NCBI GenBank assembly: GCA_027459785.1
Contig: DAIDGU010000013.1
Coordinates: 35,711-99,710 of the forward strand
Length of the DNA stretch: 64,000 nt
Direction: 5' to 3'
From: Ktedonobacteria bacterium
Lineage (GTDB): Bacteria > Chloroflexota > Ktedonobacteria > Ktedonobacterales > JACDGC01
The notes beneath the pieces were generated by a model. That model worked only from the letters and a program-made list of their open reading frames with translations. It had not been told where the DNA came from and made no database searches. Shown piece after piece: positions 55,969 through 64,000 of the stretch; position 1 is the stretch's first letter, and every line of letters begins with the position of its first letter. A program made the position numbers and the translations under genes.

Positions 55969-56056
55969 GGCCCCACCCCCGGCCCCTCCCCATCTGCGGA
56001 TGGAGAGGGGAGATCAGGCGGGCGAACCTGTGTTCCTGGTGGACATGCCTGTCCGC
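55969..56056 (+). repeat. Stop-codon-adjacent element (copy 6) with hairpin units
   Basis: CGGCCCCACCCCCGGCCCCT and CCCCATCTGCGGATGGAGAG with GGGG, about 70 bases after the permease stop, followed by a diverged unit GTGGACATGCCTGTCCGCC. No gene is seen in 55900-56172. Confidence 0.65.
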
Positions 56057-56172
56057 CAGCGTGTCGCTTGATAGTGCAGGGAGGCGGCGAGTCGGCGAGT
56101 GGACGCGCTGCATCACGCACACATATAATGTTGCAAAGGGATTTCGTGGTTATAATTGGGGACAGGAGGGCG

Positions 56173-56550
56173 ATGCACTTGGATGATGATCCGCGCCTGA
56201 GCCGGGTTGCGGCGCTCTGCCTGGCGCTGCCGGAGACGACGCGCCAGCCGTTCGGCTTGCACGCGCGCTTCCTGGTGCGTGCCAAGTCCTTCGCCTACTA
56301 TATGGATAATCATCACGGCGATGGCATCGTTGGCCTCTGCTGCAAAGCCGCGCCGGGGATGAACACGGCGATGGTCGCCGCCGATCCCGCGCGCTTCTAC
56401 CTGCCCGCCTACCTGGCCTCTAATGGCTGGGTGGGCTTGCGCCTGGATGGCGACGCAATCGATTGGGACGAGGTGGCCGCCCTCGCCGTCGATAGCTATC
56501 GCCTCATCGCGCCCAAGCGCCTCGCCGCGCGCCTCACGGACGGCGGGTGA
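56173..56550 (+). CDS. MmcQ/YjbR-family protein
   Basis: A 125-residue protein. LPETTRQPFGLHARFLVR and the helix-strand repeat with FAYYMDNHHGDG match the MmcQ/YjbR DUF, a CyaY-like fold often described as a DNA-binding candidate. GLCCKAAPG (about residue 55) and RFYLPAYLASNGWVGLRLDG are the central family words. ATG 56173 has AGGAGGG close upstream (56164-56170); in-frame codons further upstream run into repeat sequence. Function of the family is unknown. It appears monocistronic. Confidence 0.8.
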   Translation: MHLDDDPRLSRVAALCLALPETTRQPFGLHARFLVRAKSFAYYMDNHHGDGIVGLCCKAAPGMNTAMVAADPARFYLPAYLASNGWVGLRLDGDAIDWDEVAALAVDSYRLIAPKRLAARLTDGG

Positions 56551-56706
56551 TATGTGGCAACGCAAGGAGGCACATCCAGCGTGGGCCGTGAGAGGATAAA
56601 ATCCCCTCGCTCGGCAAAGCCGCCCTCGTGGGCTACCGGCGGCGATTATCGCGCATAACAAAGCGATTTGCGATAGGTTTGTACGAGCGCTTGCATTTGC
56701 TATTGA

Positions 56707-57420
56707 ATGTCAAAAATATGCTATTTTAGAGTTCTCTGCGACTGGTACGATACAGCGGAGGCAGCAGTGGGACTTTATCCTGAAATCGACCGCGCCACCT
56801 TCGCGCAGATGACTGCCTGGTGGTGTGATCCCATGCTGCCGGCGTGGTTGTTGGCGGAGGTGGATGACGCATATTCCTGGGACGAAGCGCGTAGTGTGTT
56901 TTGCACTGAACTTGCGTTTTGCTTAGCTGAATCTGAGGAAGGTCGGGGATTTCTCACCAACTATTTTTATCTATCTGATGTGGCCCAACGATGCGCGGCC
57001 CTTATTTCCCTGGCGCATAAAGACCATGCCGATGCTGCAATCATCGCAGCTATGATCGCCGCGTTCCATGCGCAGCCGGCGAAATTGCGCATCACGGCCC
57101 TCATGGGCTGTTGCGCGCTCGATCATTATCCCCTGCCCCGCGACGAGGTAGCTTCCCTCATAAATGATGCCGATGGCCTGCTGGCCGCGTGGGCGATAGT
57201 CTATCTCAGTCGGTCGAATCCCTCTATGGCGCTGACGCTCTTGCGCCGTGCGCTGGCCGATCCGCGTCCGCTTGTCCGCGAGTGCGCGTGCGATGAAGCC
57301 GGCGACCGCGCGTTCACTGAACTCACCGAAGCGATTGGACAACTGCGCATTGATTCCGACGCCAATGTACGCAAAGCCGCCAGCATCAACTATCTCATCC
57401 TCACTGATACCTACCTGTGA
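56707..57420 (+). CDS. HEAT-like helical repeat protein, function unknown
   Basis: A 237-residue helical protein. Helical pairs such as MALTLLRRALADPRPLVREC and ELTEAIGQLRIDSDANVRKA have HEAT-like spacing with the Asp-x-x-Val/Arg turn of HEAT repeats. About three to four repeats are visible. The N-terminus starts at ATG 56707 with no good ribosome-binding site, so the start is uncertain. There is no catalytic motif. Moderately AT-richer than its neighbours. It is a likely scaffold or protein-interaction protein; no partner is identifiable nearby. Confidence 0.65.
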   Translation: MSKICYFRVLCDWYDTAEAAVGLYPEIDRATFAQMTAWWCDPMLPAWLLAEVDDAYSWDEARSVFCTELAFCLAESEEGRGFLTNYFYLSDVAQRCAALISLAHKDHADAAIIAAMIAAFHAQPAKLRITALMGCCALDHYPLPRDEVASLINDADGLLAAWAIVYLSRSNPSMALTLLRRALADPRPLVRECACDEAGDRAFTELTEAIGQLRIDSDANVRKAASINYLILTDTYL

Positions 57421-57805
57421 TATTCGTGCATCTCTGTTACGTGCTGCCATGCTATCAGCATTGCGTGCTAATTTTTTAATGAACCCTGTTCTCCTCGCCG
57501 TTAGCCCAGCGGGCGTCTATATCGAGCGAGGTGGCTTCAGCCCCTCGCGGCCCCATCCGGCCCACTCCACGATCTCGTTTTTCTCGCGCGAACCGCCCCG
57601 TCCCAGGCTCCGCAGGGAGCCTTCGTGATCGAAGCCAAGCGGGTTTACCCGCCGGCTGGGCCTGCCACGCGATCCTGTTCCCCTTGGCCGCTCACCCCGC
57701 CGGCTGGGCGCGGGGCAATGGGTTTATAACCTCCCCGTGTCCCTTTCCAGTGCGGATGATATGATGCGTAGAACAAGATATCATTCTCAAAGGGAGCGAC
57801 CAACG
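57421..57805. other. Intergenic spacer with hairpins
   Basis: 385 bases. Contains palindromic words such as GGCTCCGCAGGGAGCC and GCGGGTTTACCCGC. Open frames here are not supported by any ribosome-binding site. The NAD(P)HX gene starts at 57806. No gene is seen. Confidence 0.45.
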
Positions 57806-59392
57806 ATGCGGATCGTCACCGTCGCGCAGATGCGCGCCATCGAAGCGGAAGCGGAGCGGATGTTTGGGTTGGATGGGCCGACGTTGATGGCGGCTGCCGG
57901 CCACAGTGCGGCGGTGATCGCGCGGGATTGGCTCGGCGGCGCTGTCGCCGGGCGGCGTGTGTTGGTGCTGGTGGGGCCGGGCAACAATGGCGGAGACGGG
58001 CGCGTGATGGCCGGCCATTTGGTCGAGATGGGCGCGACGGTCGCTTTCTATGACTGGCAGACGCGCGCCTTGGAACGCGGCTCCAGCACAGCGCCGATCG
58101 ATTGGGACGCCCCCGACGCGCTGGATCGTCTGCTGGCAGAGACGGACGTGGTGGTGGACGCGCTGCTGGGCATCGGCGTCTCGCGGCCCCTGAGCGCCGA
58201 GATGCAGGCGCTGAACAAGCGCGTGCGCGATGCGCGGCTGCGGCGCGGCGACGCGCCTCAGATCATCGCCGTCGATCTGCCCTCCGGCGTGAATGCGGAT
58301 ACCGGCGAGGTCAGCGTCGGCACGCTGGCGGCGGACCTCACCATCACGCTCGGCGCACCCAAGATCGGCCTCTTCTGGTATCCGGCAGCGGCCTATCTGG
58401 GCGCACTGCGCGTCGGCGACATTGGCCTGCCAGCGGAAATGGACCTGGGTGGTGTGGCGTCGATGGTGACGCCGACGGCGGTCGCGGCGCGCTTGCCCGA
58501 ACGCAAAACGGATGCAAACAAGGGGACGTTCGGCAAGGCGCTGTGTGTCGCGGGGTCGCCGCGCTTCCCCGGCGCGGCGCTGATGACGGCGACCGGCGCG
58601 GCGCGCGTGGGCGCGGGCCTCGTCACCATCGCCACCACCCCCGCATTGGCGCAAGCCTACATCGGCGCGTTGCCCGAAGCGACCTATGCATTGTTGCCGG
58701 ACGATCCCCAGGCCCGCGCCCAGGCGATCCTGGCGGCGGCGCAGTCGGTGGACGCGCTCTTGATCGGGCCGGGCATCGATCAGGAACCGGCGACGCGGGA
58801 ATGGTACCTGGCGGTCCTCAGCGGCCTGCGTGATCTGCCGGATGAGCAGCGCCCCCACCTGATTCTGGACGCCGACGCGCTGAATTTGCTGAGCAAGGAA
58901 ACGGATTGGTGGCGCTTGCCGCCGCCGCGCACTGTGCTGACGCCGCACCCCGGCGAGATGGCGCGGCTGATGGGGCGCGACGCGCACCTGGCCGGCAGCG
59001 GCTTGGAGCGCCTGGCGACGCTGCGCGACCTGGCCGCGCACTGGGGCCATGTGATCCTCCTCAAAGGCGCGATCACCACGATCATCCCGCCCGACGGCCC
59101 GCACCACACGCGCCCCTGGCTGAACTTCGCGCCGAATCCCGCGATGGCGACAGCGGGGATGGGCGATGTACTCAGCGGCATCATTGTGGGCCTGCTGGCG
59201 CAGGGCATGGCACCGGAAGATGCGGCGCTGGCCGGAGCCGCGCTGCATAGCGCCGCTGGTCGCCGCGCCGCCGACGCGCAGGGCGGCATCCTGGCGGGGC
59301 TGCTGACGATGGACCTCGCCGCCCAGATCCCCGCCGCCCGCCACGCGATCCAGGGAACCTCATCTCCCGCCACCACTAGCGATCACGCCTAG
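57806..59392 (+). CDS. nnr: Bifunctional NAD(P)H-hydrate repair enzyme (epimerase + dehydratase)
   Basis: A 528-residue two-domain enzyme that repairs hydrated NAD(P)H. The N-terminal YjeF epimerase domain (about 1-215) starts MRIVTVAQMRAIEAEAE and has VGPGNNGGDGRVMAGHL; the C-terminal dehydratase domain (about 235-525) has NKGTFGKALCVAGSPRF, TPHPGEMARLMG, LLKGAITTIIP and the nucleotide-binding NPAMATAGMGDVLSGI. Length matches the fused bacterial form. AAAGGGAG at 57789-57796 sets ATG 57806. It is followed by a repeat-filled spacer. Confidence 0.95.
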   Translation: MRIVTVAQMRAIEAEAERMFGLDGPTLMAAAGHSAAVIARDWLGGAVAGRRVLVLVGPGNNGGDGRVMAGHLVEMGATVAFYDWQTRALERGSSTAPIDWDAPDALDRLLAETDVVVDALLGIGVSRPLSAEMQALNKRVRDARLRRGDAPQIIAVDLPSGVNADTGEVSVGTLAADLTITLGAPKIGLFWYPAAAYLGALRVGDIGLPAEMDLGGVASMVTPTAVAARLPERKTDANKGTFGKALCVAGSPRFPGAALMTATGAARVGAGLVTIATTPALAQAYIGALPEATYALLPDDPQARAQAILAAAQSVDALLIGPGIDQEPATREWYLAVLSGLRDLPDEQRPHLILDADALNLLSKETDWWRLPPPRTVLTPHPGEMARLMGRDAHLAGSGLERLATLRDLAAHWGHVILLKGAITTIIPPDGPHHTRPWLNFAPNPAMATAGMGDVLSGIIVGLLAQGMAPEDAALAGAALHSAAGRRAADAQGGILAGLLTMDLAAQIPAARHAIQGTSSPATTSDHA

Positions 59393-59423
59393 CTGCTTAG
59401 TATGCGCCGGCCAGCAATCATCG

Positions 59424-59530
59424 TGAGGCGGACATTCCTCATCGTAGGCCGGACATTCCTGTCCGCCATGTGACCGACACGAATGTCTATCCTCCAGATT
59501 TACTCGCGGGGCGGTCATTCCTGTCCGCCG
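59424..59530. repeat. Cluster of hairpin repeat units
   Basis: GGCGGACATTCCTCATCGTA, GGCCGGACATTCCTGTCCGC, ACCGACACGAATGTCTATCC and CGGGGCGGTCATTCCTGTCC are four units of the dispersed family without element ends. Confidence 0.7.
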
Positions 59531-59659
59531 CACCCGGTCACTGTTGATTGTTGCGAAATACGTGCTTGCTGCTGCTACCCATTCCTTGCGCAATCGGTGC
59601 GGATATTGCGCGCTCCCAAGGCGGATGTCACGGCGCAGAGCGAGGAGGGGGTAGCATGC

Positions 59660-60637
59660 ATGGGTAACTCTGGACCGCCATCGTTGACCATCGCGTTGTC
59701 GGCGTTTCGCGGTCGGCAGGTGCATCTGGTGGAGGCGCACGATGCTGGCATGCGCATGCTCGCTGCGCTGTTGGAGCAAGCGGGAGCGCGTTGTTCCCCC
59801 TGCACACAACCAGTCCAAGCGGCGATGGGAAAACCCTGCGACCATATGCAGGCGAACGGAGCCGATCTGGTCGTCGCACCGCCGGCGGTGCAGCAACAGC
59901 CAGCGACCGCACCCGACCTCGCGTACGCCGAGGCGCATCAGATTCCCGTCGTCGCCTGGCCCGCGCTGCTGGGCATGGTGCTGGCCGATCAATGTGTCTG
60001 CGCTGTCGTGGGGCCGGCAGCAACCCAAACCGCCACGCGGCTCGTACAGATTTTGCGCCATGCAGGTGAAGATCCGAGCTACGCCATTGGGTCGCAGGAA
60101 AACGGCGGCGTGCATCAGGGGCGGACGGCGTTGTGGATCGTGACGACGGACGCGGCCTACGGCAACCTGCGTCACTTGCATCCCCGGCTGGCGCTCATCA
60201 CGCATGTTCCCGACGAGGCGGTCGCCGGCTACAATGATCCCGCCGAGGTGCAGCGCACCTTCGATGCCTTCGTCGCCGGTATGGATCTCTATCAGCCTTG
60301 GCCGTATGCGCCGACCCTGATCCTCAATGGTGATGATCCAGGGTGTCGCTTGCTGGCCGCTCGTATGGCCGCCTGGCCGGGTCAGATCGTTCGTTTCGCC
60401 CTCACGACACCAGGCGTTGAAATCCAGGCGACCCCAGTACCGGGTAACGTCCAGAGCTTGCGGGTGCGCGAGCAAGGCGGCGGGCGCGGCTATCGTATGC
60501 CTGTGTCGGCGGCGGATCCTTCTCTGGTAACGGCGACTTTTGCGGCGAGTTGCGCCGCGCGCCACCTTGGTGTGGGGCTAAGTGTGATCGCCCAGTCAAT
60601 CAGCGCCATGCAACCAACACCTGAGACAGCTACGTAA
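59660..60637 (+). CDS. MurC-like protein lacking Mur ligase catalytic motifs
   Basis: A 325-residue protein that follows MurC plan by position: an ADLVVAPPAV region, then IPVVAWPALLGMVLADQ, then the ATP loop, then GEDPSYAIGSQENG, then LALITHVPDEAVAGYNDPAE and LILNGDDPG. In MurC these are SSAIP, the P-loop GTHGKTTT, the DPTFVIGG segment, VTNIExDHLD and a DDP motif. Here the P-loop is GPAATQTAT (118-126), the acidic EADE is TTDA, and the His of NIExDH is missing, so ATP-dependent ligation is unlikely. It is also shorter than MurC (about 450-490). ATG 59660 has GAGGAGGGG 9 bases upstream. Role unknown; a binding or regulatory pseudoenzyme is plausible. Confidence 0.6.
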   Translation: MGNSGPPSLTIALSAFRGRQVHLVEAHDAGMRMLAALLEQAGARCSPCTQPVQAAMGKPCDHMQANGADLVVAPPAVQQQPATAPDLAYAEAHQIPVVAWPALLGMVLADQCVCAVVGPAATQTATRLVQILRHAGEDPSYAIGSQENGGVHQGRTALWIVTTDAAYGNLRHLHPRLALITHVPDEAVAGYNDPAEVQRTFDAFVAGMDLYQPWPYAPTLILNGDDPGCRLLAARMAAWPGQIVRFALTTPGVEIQATPVPGNVQSLRVREQGGGRGYRMPVSAADPSLVTATFAASCAARHLGVGLSVIAQSISAMQPTPETAT

Positions 60638-60699
60638 ATCCCATGTAATAGGTAGGGTGGCCAAGCCTGTTTGCCCACCCAGTAGAGGAAGGGATCAGC

Positions 60700-61101
60700 A
60701 TGGATCTATATCCACCCAATCGGCAACCCGCTGATAGCCCACTTGCCCACGAAGATATCGTCGAATTCACCGAAGGCACCGCCTCCCAGGGCAGCTTCGA
60801 GCCGGCGCTGGTCGATACCGCCGGTGATGCCGACACACGCAGGGCGGTGCAAGACATTCGCACGGCCTTGAGCGAGAGCCTGGATATGCCCTTAGCCGCC
60901 CTCAATCAAGAAGTGGTTGTCGGCATCATCGAGCCGGTGGACGCCCCCTCAGCCCCAGTAGCGCCCGCCGCGCCACTAACGCCGCGCCAACACAGCGCCT
61001 TCCAGCCGGATGTCCGCTGGTTGGCCCTCAGCGGTCTGTTCGCCATTGCCCTCGGCGGTGGAAGCTGGCTGGTGTGGCAATGGCTGAAAGACGAACGTTA
61101 G
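60700..61101 (+). CDS. Small tail-anchored membrane protein
   Basis: A 133-residue protein with an acidic N-terminal region (DIVEFTEGTASQGSFEPAL), a Pro/Ala linker, and one hydrophobic segment at about residues 108-128 (WLALSGLFAIALGGGSWLVW) followed by KDER-like basic/acidic end, so it is anchored by its tail. GAGGAAGGGA at 60685-60694 supports ATG 60700. I do not recognise the family. It lies 62 bases after the MurC-like gene and 25 before the SDR gene, and all three are probably in one transcript. Confidence 0.65.
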   Translation: MDLYPPNRQPADSPLAHEDIVEFTEGTASQGSFEPALVDTAGDADTRRAVQDIRTALSESLDMPLAALNQEVVVGIIEPVDAPSAPVAPAAPLTPRQHSAFQPDVRWLALSGLFAIALGGGSWLVWQWLKDER

Positions 61102-61126
61102 TTTACGCACAAGGAGAAAGTCACTC

Positions 61127-62134
61127 ATGCCCAAATCGTTGCAGGATATGGTGGTCGTCATCACCGGCGCATCGAGCGGCATTGGCCGCACCACCGCCCA
61201 TGCCTTCGCCAAGCAGGGCGCGACCGTCGTACTGGCCGCGCGCAGCGAGGCTAGCTTGCGCGACGCAGCGACCGAATGTGAGCAGCAGGGCGGCAAGGCA
61301 TTGATCGTCCCGACCGACGTAACCGACGAAGCCGCGGTCAACGCCCTGGCGCAACAGGCGCGCGATGCGTTTGGCCACGTTGATGTCTGGGTGAACGATG
61401 CCGCCGTCATCCTCTTTGGCCGCTTCACCGAAGCGCCCTCCGATGCCTATCAACATGTCATCGAGACCAATCTTTTCGGGACCATCCACGGTGCGCGGGC
61501 GGCGCTGCGTCTTTTTCAGGATCAAGGCCACGGCACGTTGATCAATATCGCCTCCGTGGAAAGTAAGATCGGCGTTCCGTATACCAGCGCGTATGCGATC
61601 TCCAAACACGGCATCCGTGCGCTTTCTGAATGCTTGCGGCAAGAGATGGCACTGGCCCATGCCAAGGACATCCATATCTGTGCCATTCTCCCCGCCACCA
61701 TCGACACACCCTTGTTTCAACACGCGGCGAATTACACCGGCTTCGCGGCGCAAGCCATGCCGCCGGTCTACGCGCCGGAGCGCGTGGCGCAAACGGTGCT
61801 GAACTGCGTGCGGCGTCCGCGCCGCGAGGTCGCCGTGGGCGGTGCCTCACGGATGTTCCAGACGCTGCACGCGCTCATGCCCGCCGTGGCGGAACGCATG
61901 ATGGCCTTTCAGGCTGATAAAACGCATCTCAATCATGCTGTCGCCCAGGCTGCGACAGCCGGCAATCTCTTCACGCCACAGCCGCAGCTCGATGCGCCCA
62001 CCGGCGGCTGGAAGCAGCCCCGCGCGCGGCAACTGCCGCAGTGGTTGCGCAAGACACCGGGCCAGGTGGCGGCCACTGCCGTCACCACCGCCGGCATCGC
62101 TGGCGCATGTCTCTTCCTGGTGCGCGGGCGCTGA
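61127..62134 (+). CDS. Short-chain dehydrogenase/reductase with membrane tail
   Basis: A 335-residue classical SDR. VVVITGASSGIGRTTAHAF is the TGxxxGIG cofactor motif; WVNDAAVI is the NNAG variant; INIASVES provides the catalytic Ser; YAISKHGI is YxxxK. The last 25 residues contain a hydrophobic segment (VAATAVTTAGIAGACLFLV), so it is probably membrane bound, like the gene before it. AAGGAGAAAG upstream sets ATG 61127. A rho-independent terminator follows. Substrate unknown. Confidence 0.88.
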   Translation: MPKSLQDMVVVITGASSGIGRTTAHAFAKQGATVVLAARSEASLRDAATECEQQGGKALIVPTDVTDEAAVNALAQQARDAFGHVDVWVNDAAVILFGRFTEAPSDAYQHVIETNLFGTIHGARAALRLFQDQGHGTLINIASVESKIGVPYTSAYAISKHGIRALSECLRQEMALAHAKDIHICAILPATIDTPLFQHAANYTGFAAQAMPPVYAPERVAQTVLNCVRRPRREVAVGGASRMFQTLHALMPAVAERMMAFQADKTHLNHAVAQAATAGNLFTPQPQLDAPTGGWKQPRARQLPQWLRKTPGQVAATAVTTAGIAGACLFLVRGR

Positions 62135-62157
62135 AACAGGGAATGTTAGATACGGCA

Positions 62158-62210
62158 ACGCCACCACCGTCAGGGATGATCCTCTCTGGTGGTGGCGTCT
62201 ATTTTTTATG
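62158..62210 (+). terminator. Rho-independent terminator after the SDR gene
   Basis: ACGCCACCACC (62158-62168) pairs with GGTGGTGGCGT (62188-62198) around a 19-base loop, followed by CTATTTTTTATG. It lies 23 bases after the stop. Confidence 0.85.
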
Positions 62211-62214
62211 TATG

Positions 62215-62356
62215 TGATACCAATTTTGGGTAGAGACTGTGGTCAGCGGGGCCGGACAGACAGGAATGTCTGTCCTCCGGGGTGAGGGAGAATGGCGGTC
62301 CTCCGGGGAATGTAGCGACAGACAGGAATGTCTGTCCTCCGGTACCATATTGATTA
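62215..62356 (+). repeat. Composite dispersed element, copy H
   Basis: Left end TGATACCAATTTTGGGTAGA, then GACTGTGGTCAGCGGGGCCG, two intact units ACAGACAGGAATGTCTGT, one partial unit, and right end GTACCATATTGATTAGATGA. It ends about 6 bases from the 3' end of the tRNA gene. Confidence 0.78.
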
Positions 62357-62362
62357 GATGAA

Positions 62363-62438
62363 TGGTTGCGGGGGCCGGATTCGAACCGACGACCTCCAGG
62401 TTATGGGCCTGACGAGCTAACCACTGCTCTACCCCGCG
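62363..62438 (-). tRNA. Initiator tRNA-fMet (CAU), with unusual anticodon arm
   Basis: 76 bases including an encoded CCA. The acceptor is CGCGGGG paired with CCCCGCA, so C1-A72 are unpaired, the hallmark of bacterial initiators, and A11-U24 is also present. Anticodon CAT lies in the loop CCCATAA, where base 33 is C in place of the near-universal U. The anticodon stem is TCAGG/CCTGG, so the first of the three G-C pairs (29-41) is A-U. It is on the same strand as the 16S gene and about 160 bases downstream of it. Confidence 0.88.
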
Positions 62439-62558
62439 TCAGTTGCACATTTCGAGCGCCTCCCGTGCAGGAGGGGGGGGCGGGCAACTTAACGACTGAA
62501 GAGTGAGAAAGAGGCGAGGGATAGGAAAGATTTGAGCGATCAGCGCGATCGACCTAGG

Positions 62559-62585
62559 ATGGTTGCCGGTACAAAGGGCAACCAT
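62559..62585 (-). other. Hairpin directly downstream of 16S rRNA
   Basis: ATGGTTGCC (62585-62577 on the minus strand) pairs with GGCAACCAT (62567-62559) around a 9-base loop, about 10 bases beyond the 16S 3' end. It may be a processing signal. The rest of 62439-62595 shows no gene. Confidence 0.5.
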
Positions 62586-62595
62586 ATATCCCTAG

Positions 62596-64000
<1,405 letters not shown>

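Overview
The window is 64 kb of GC-rich, tightly packed bacterial chromosome. The 16S rRNA fragment at the right edge, the mix of families (DUF4012 and DUF1015 proteins, a membrane STAND ATPase, a Ser/Thr kinase with a C-terminal propeller, many two-component proteins) and the abundance of short dispersed hairpin repeats suggest a member of the Chloroflexota. The phylum is an inference; I could not run a 16S search.

Layout. 1-9.5 kb: end of a DUF1015 gene, an FAD amine-oxidase-like enzyme, a sugar-nucleotide-type epimerase, an ammonium channel, a ferredoxin-reductase-like flavoprotein, an alpha/beta hydrolase and two small AT-richer unknown genes. 9.5-16.7 kb: a P450-MFS pair, an ABC exporter overlapped by a MazG-like gene, a creatininase-family protein and a hotdog thioesterase. 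17-23.4 kb: a DUF4012 surface protein, then an AT-rich island with a tiny secreted peptide gene and three genes of unknown function, two of them for TPR-like proteins. 23.5-32 kb: Lon protease, GluQRS, an FGGY kinase, a DUF900-type hydrolase, a single-domain response regulator and a methyltransferase.

32.2-36.5 kb is the most interesting stretch. A 62-residue peptide ending in Phe-Trp-Trp-Gln has its own consensus promoter and terminator. It is followed by a polyprenyl-synthetase-like protein with two Asp-rich motifs, and 20 bases later by a multi-pass membrane histidine kinase with an extracytoplasmic region. The parts match comX, comQ and comP of the Bacillus ComQXPA prenylated-peptide quorum-sensing system, although the gene order here is X-Q-P and no ComA-type regulator is adjacent.

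36.6-51.7 kb: a SnoaL-like protein, a branched-chain aminotransferase, an EamA transporter, a ROK kinase coupled to a membrane STAND/TPR ATPase, a kinase-regulator two-component pair, a cytochrome c assembly protein, a CsbD-like stress protein, the Ser/Thr kinase with propeller, a PHP phosphoesterase and a YtxH-like protein. 52-62 kb: a MacB-type ABC transporter, a MmcQ/YjbR protein, a HEAT-like protein, the bifunctional NAD(P)HX repair enzyme, a MurC-like protein without its catalytic motifs, a tail-anchored protein and an SDR. 62.3-64 kb: an initiator tRNA with unusual anticodon-arm bases and a 16S rRNA gene with no 23S gene behind it.

Four repeat families are scattered between the genes: (1) a composite element with conserved ends and internal ACAGACAGGAATGTCTGT-type hairpins; (2) CACGAA-rich hairpins, two of them inside gene clusters; (3) a CCCC/GGGG hairpin that lies just downstream of stop codons in gene orientation; (4) nested hairpins around 42.8-43.05 kb. 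One unit of family 1 lies in frame inside a coding sequence.
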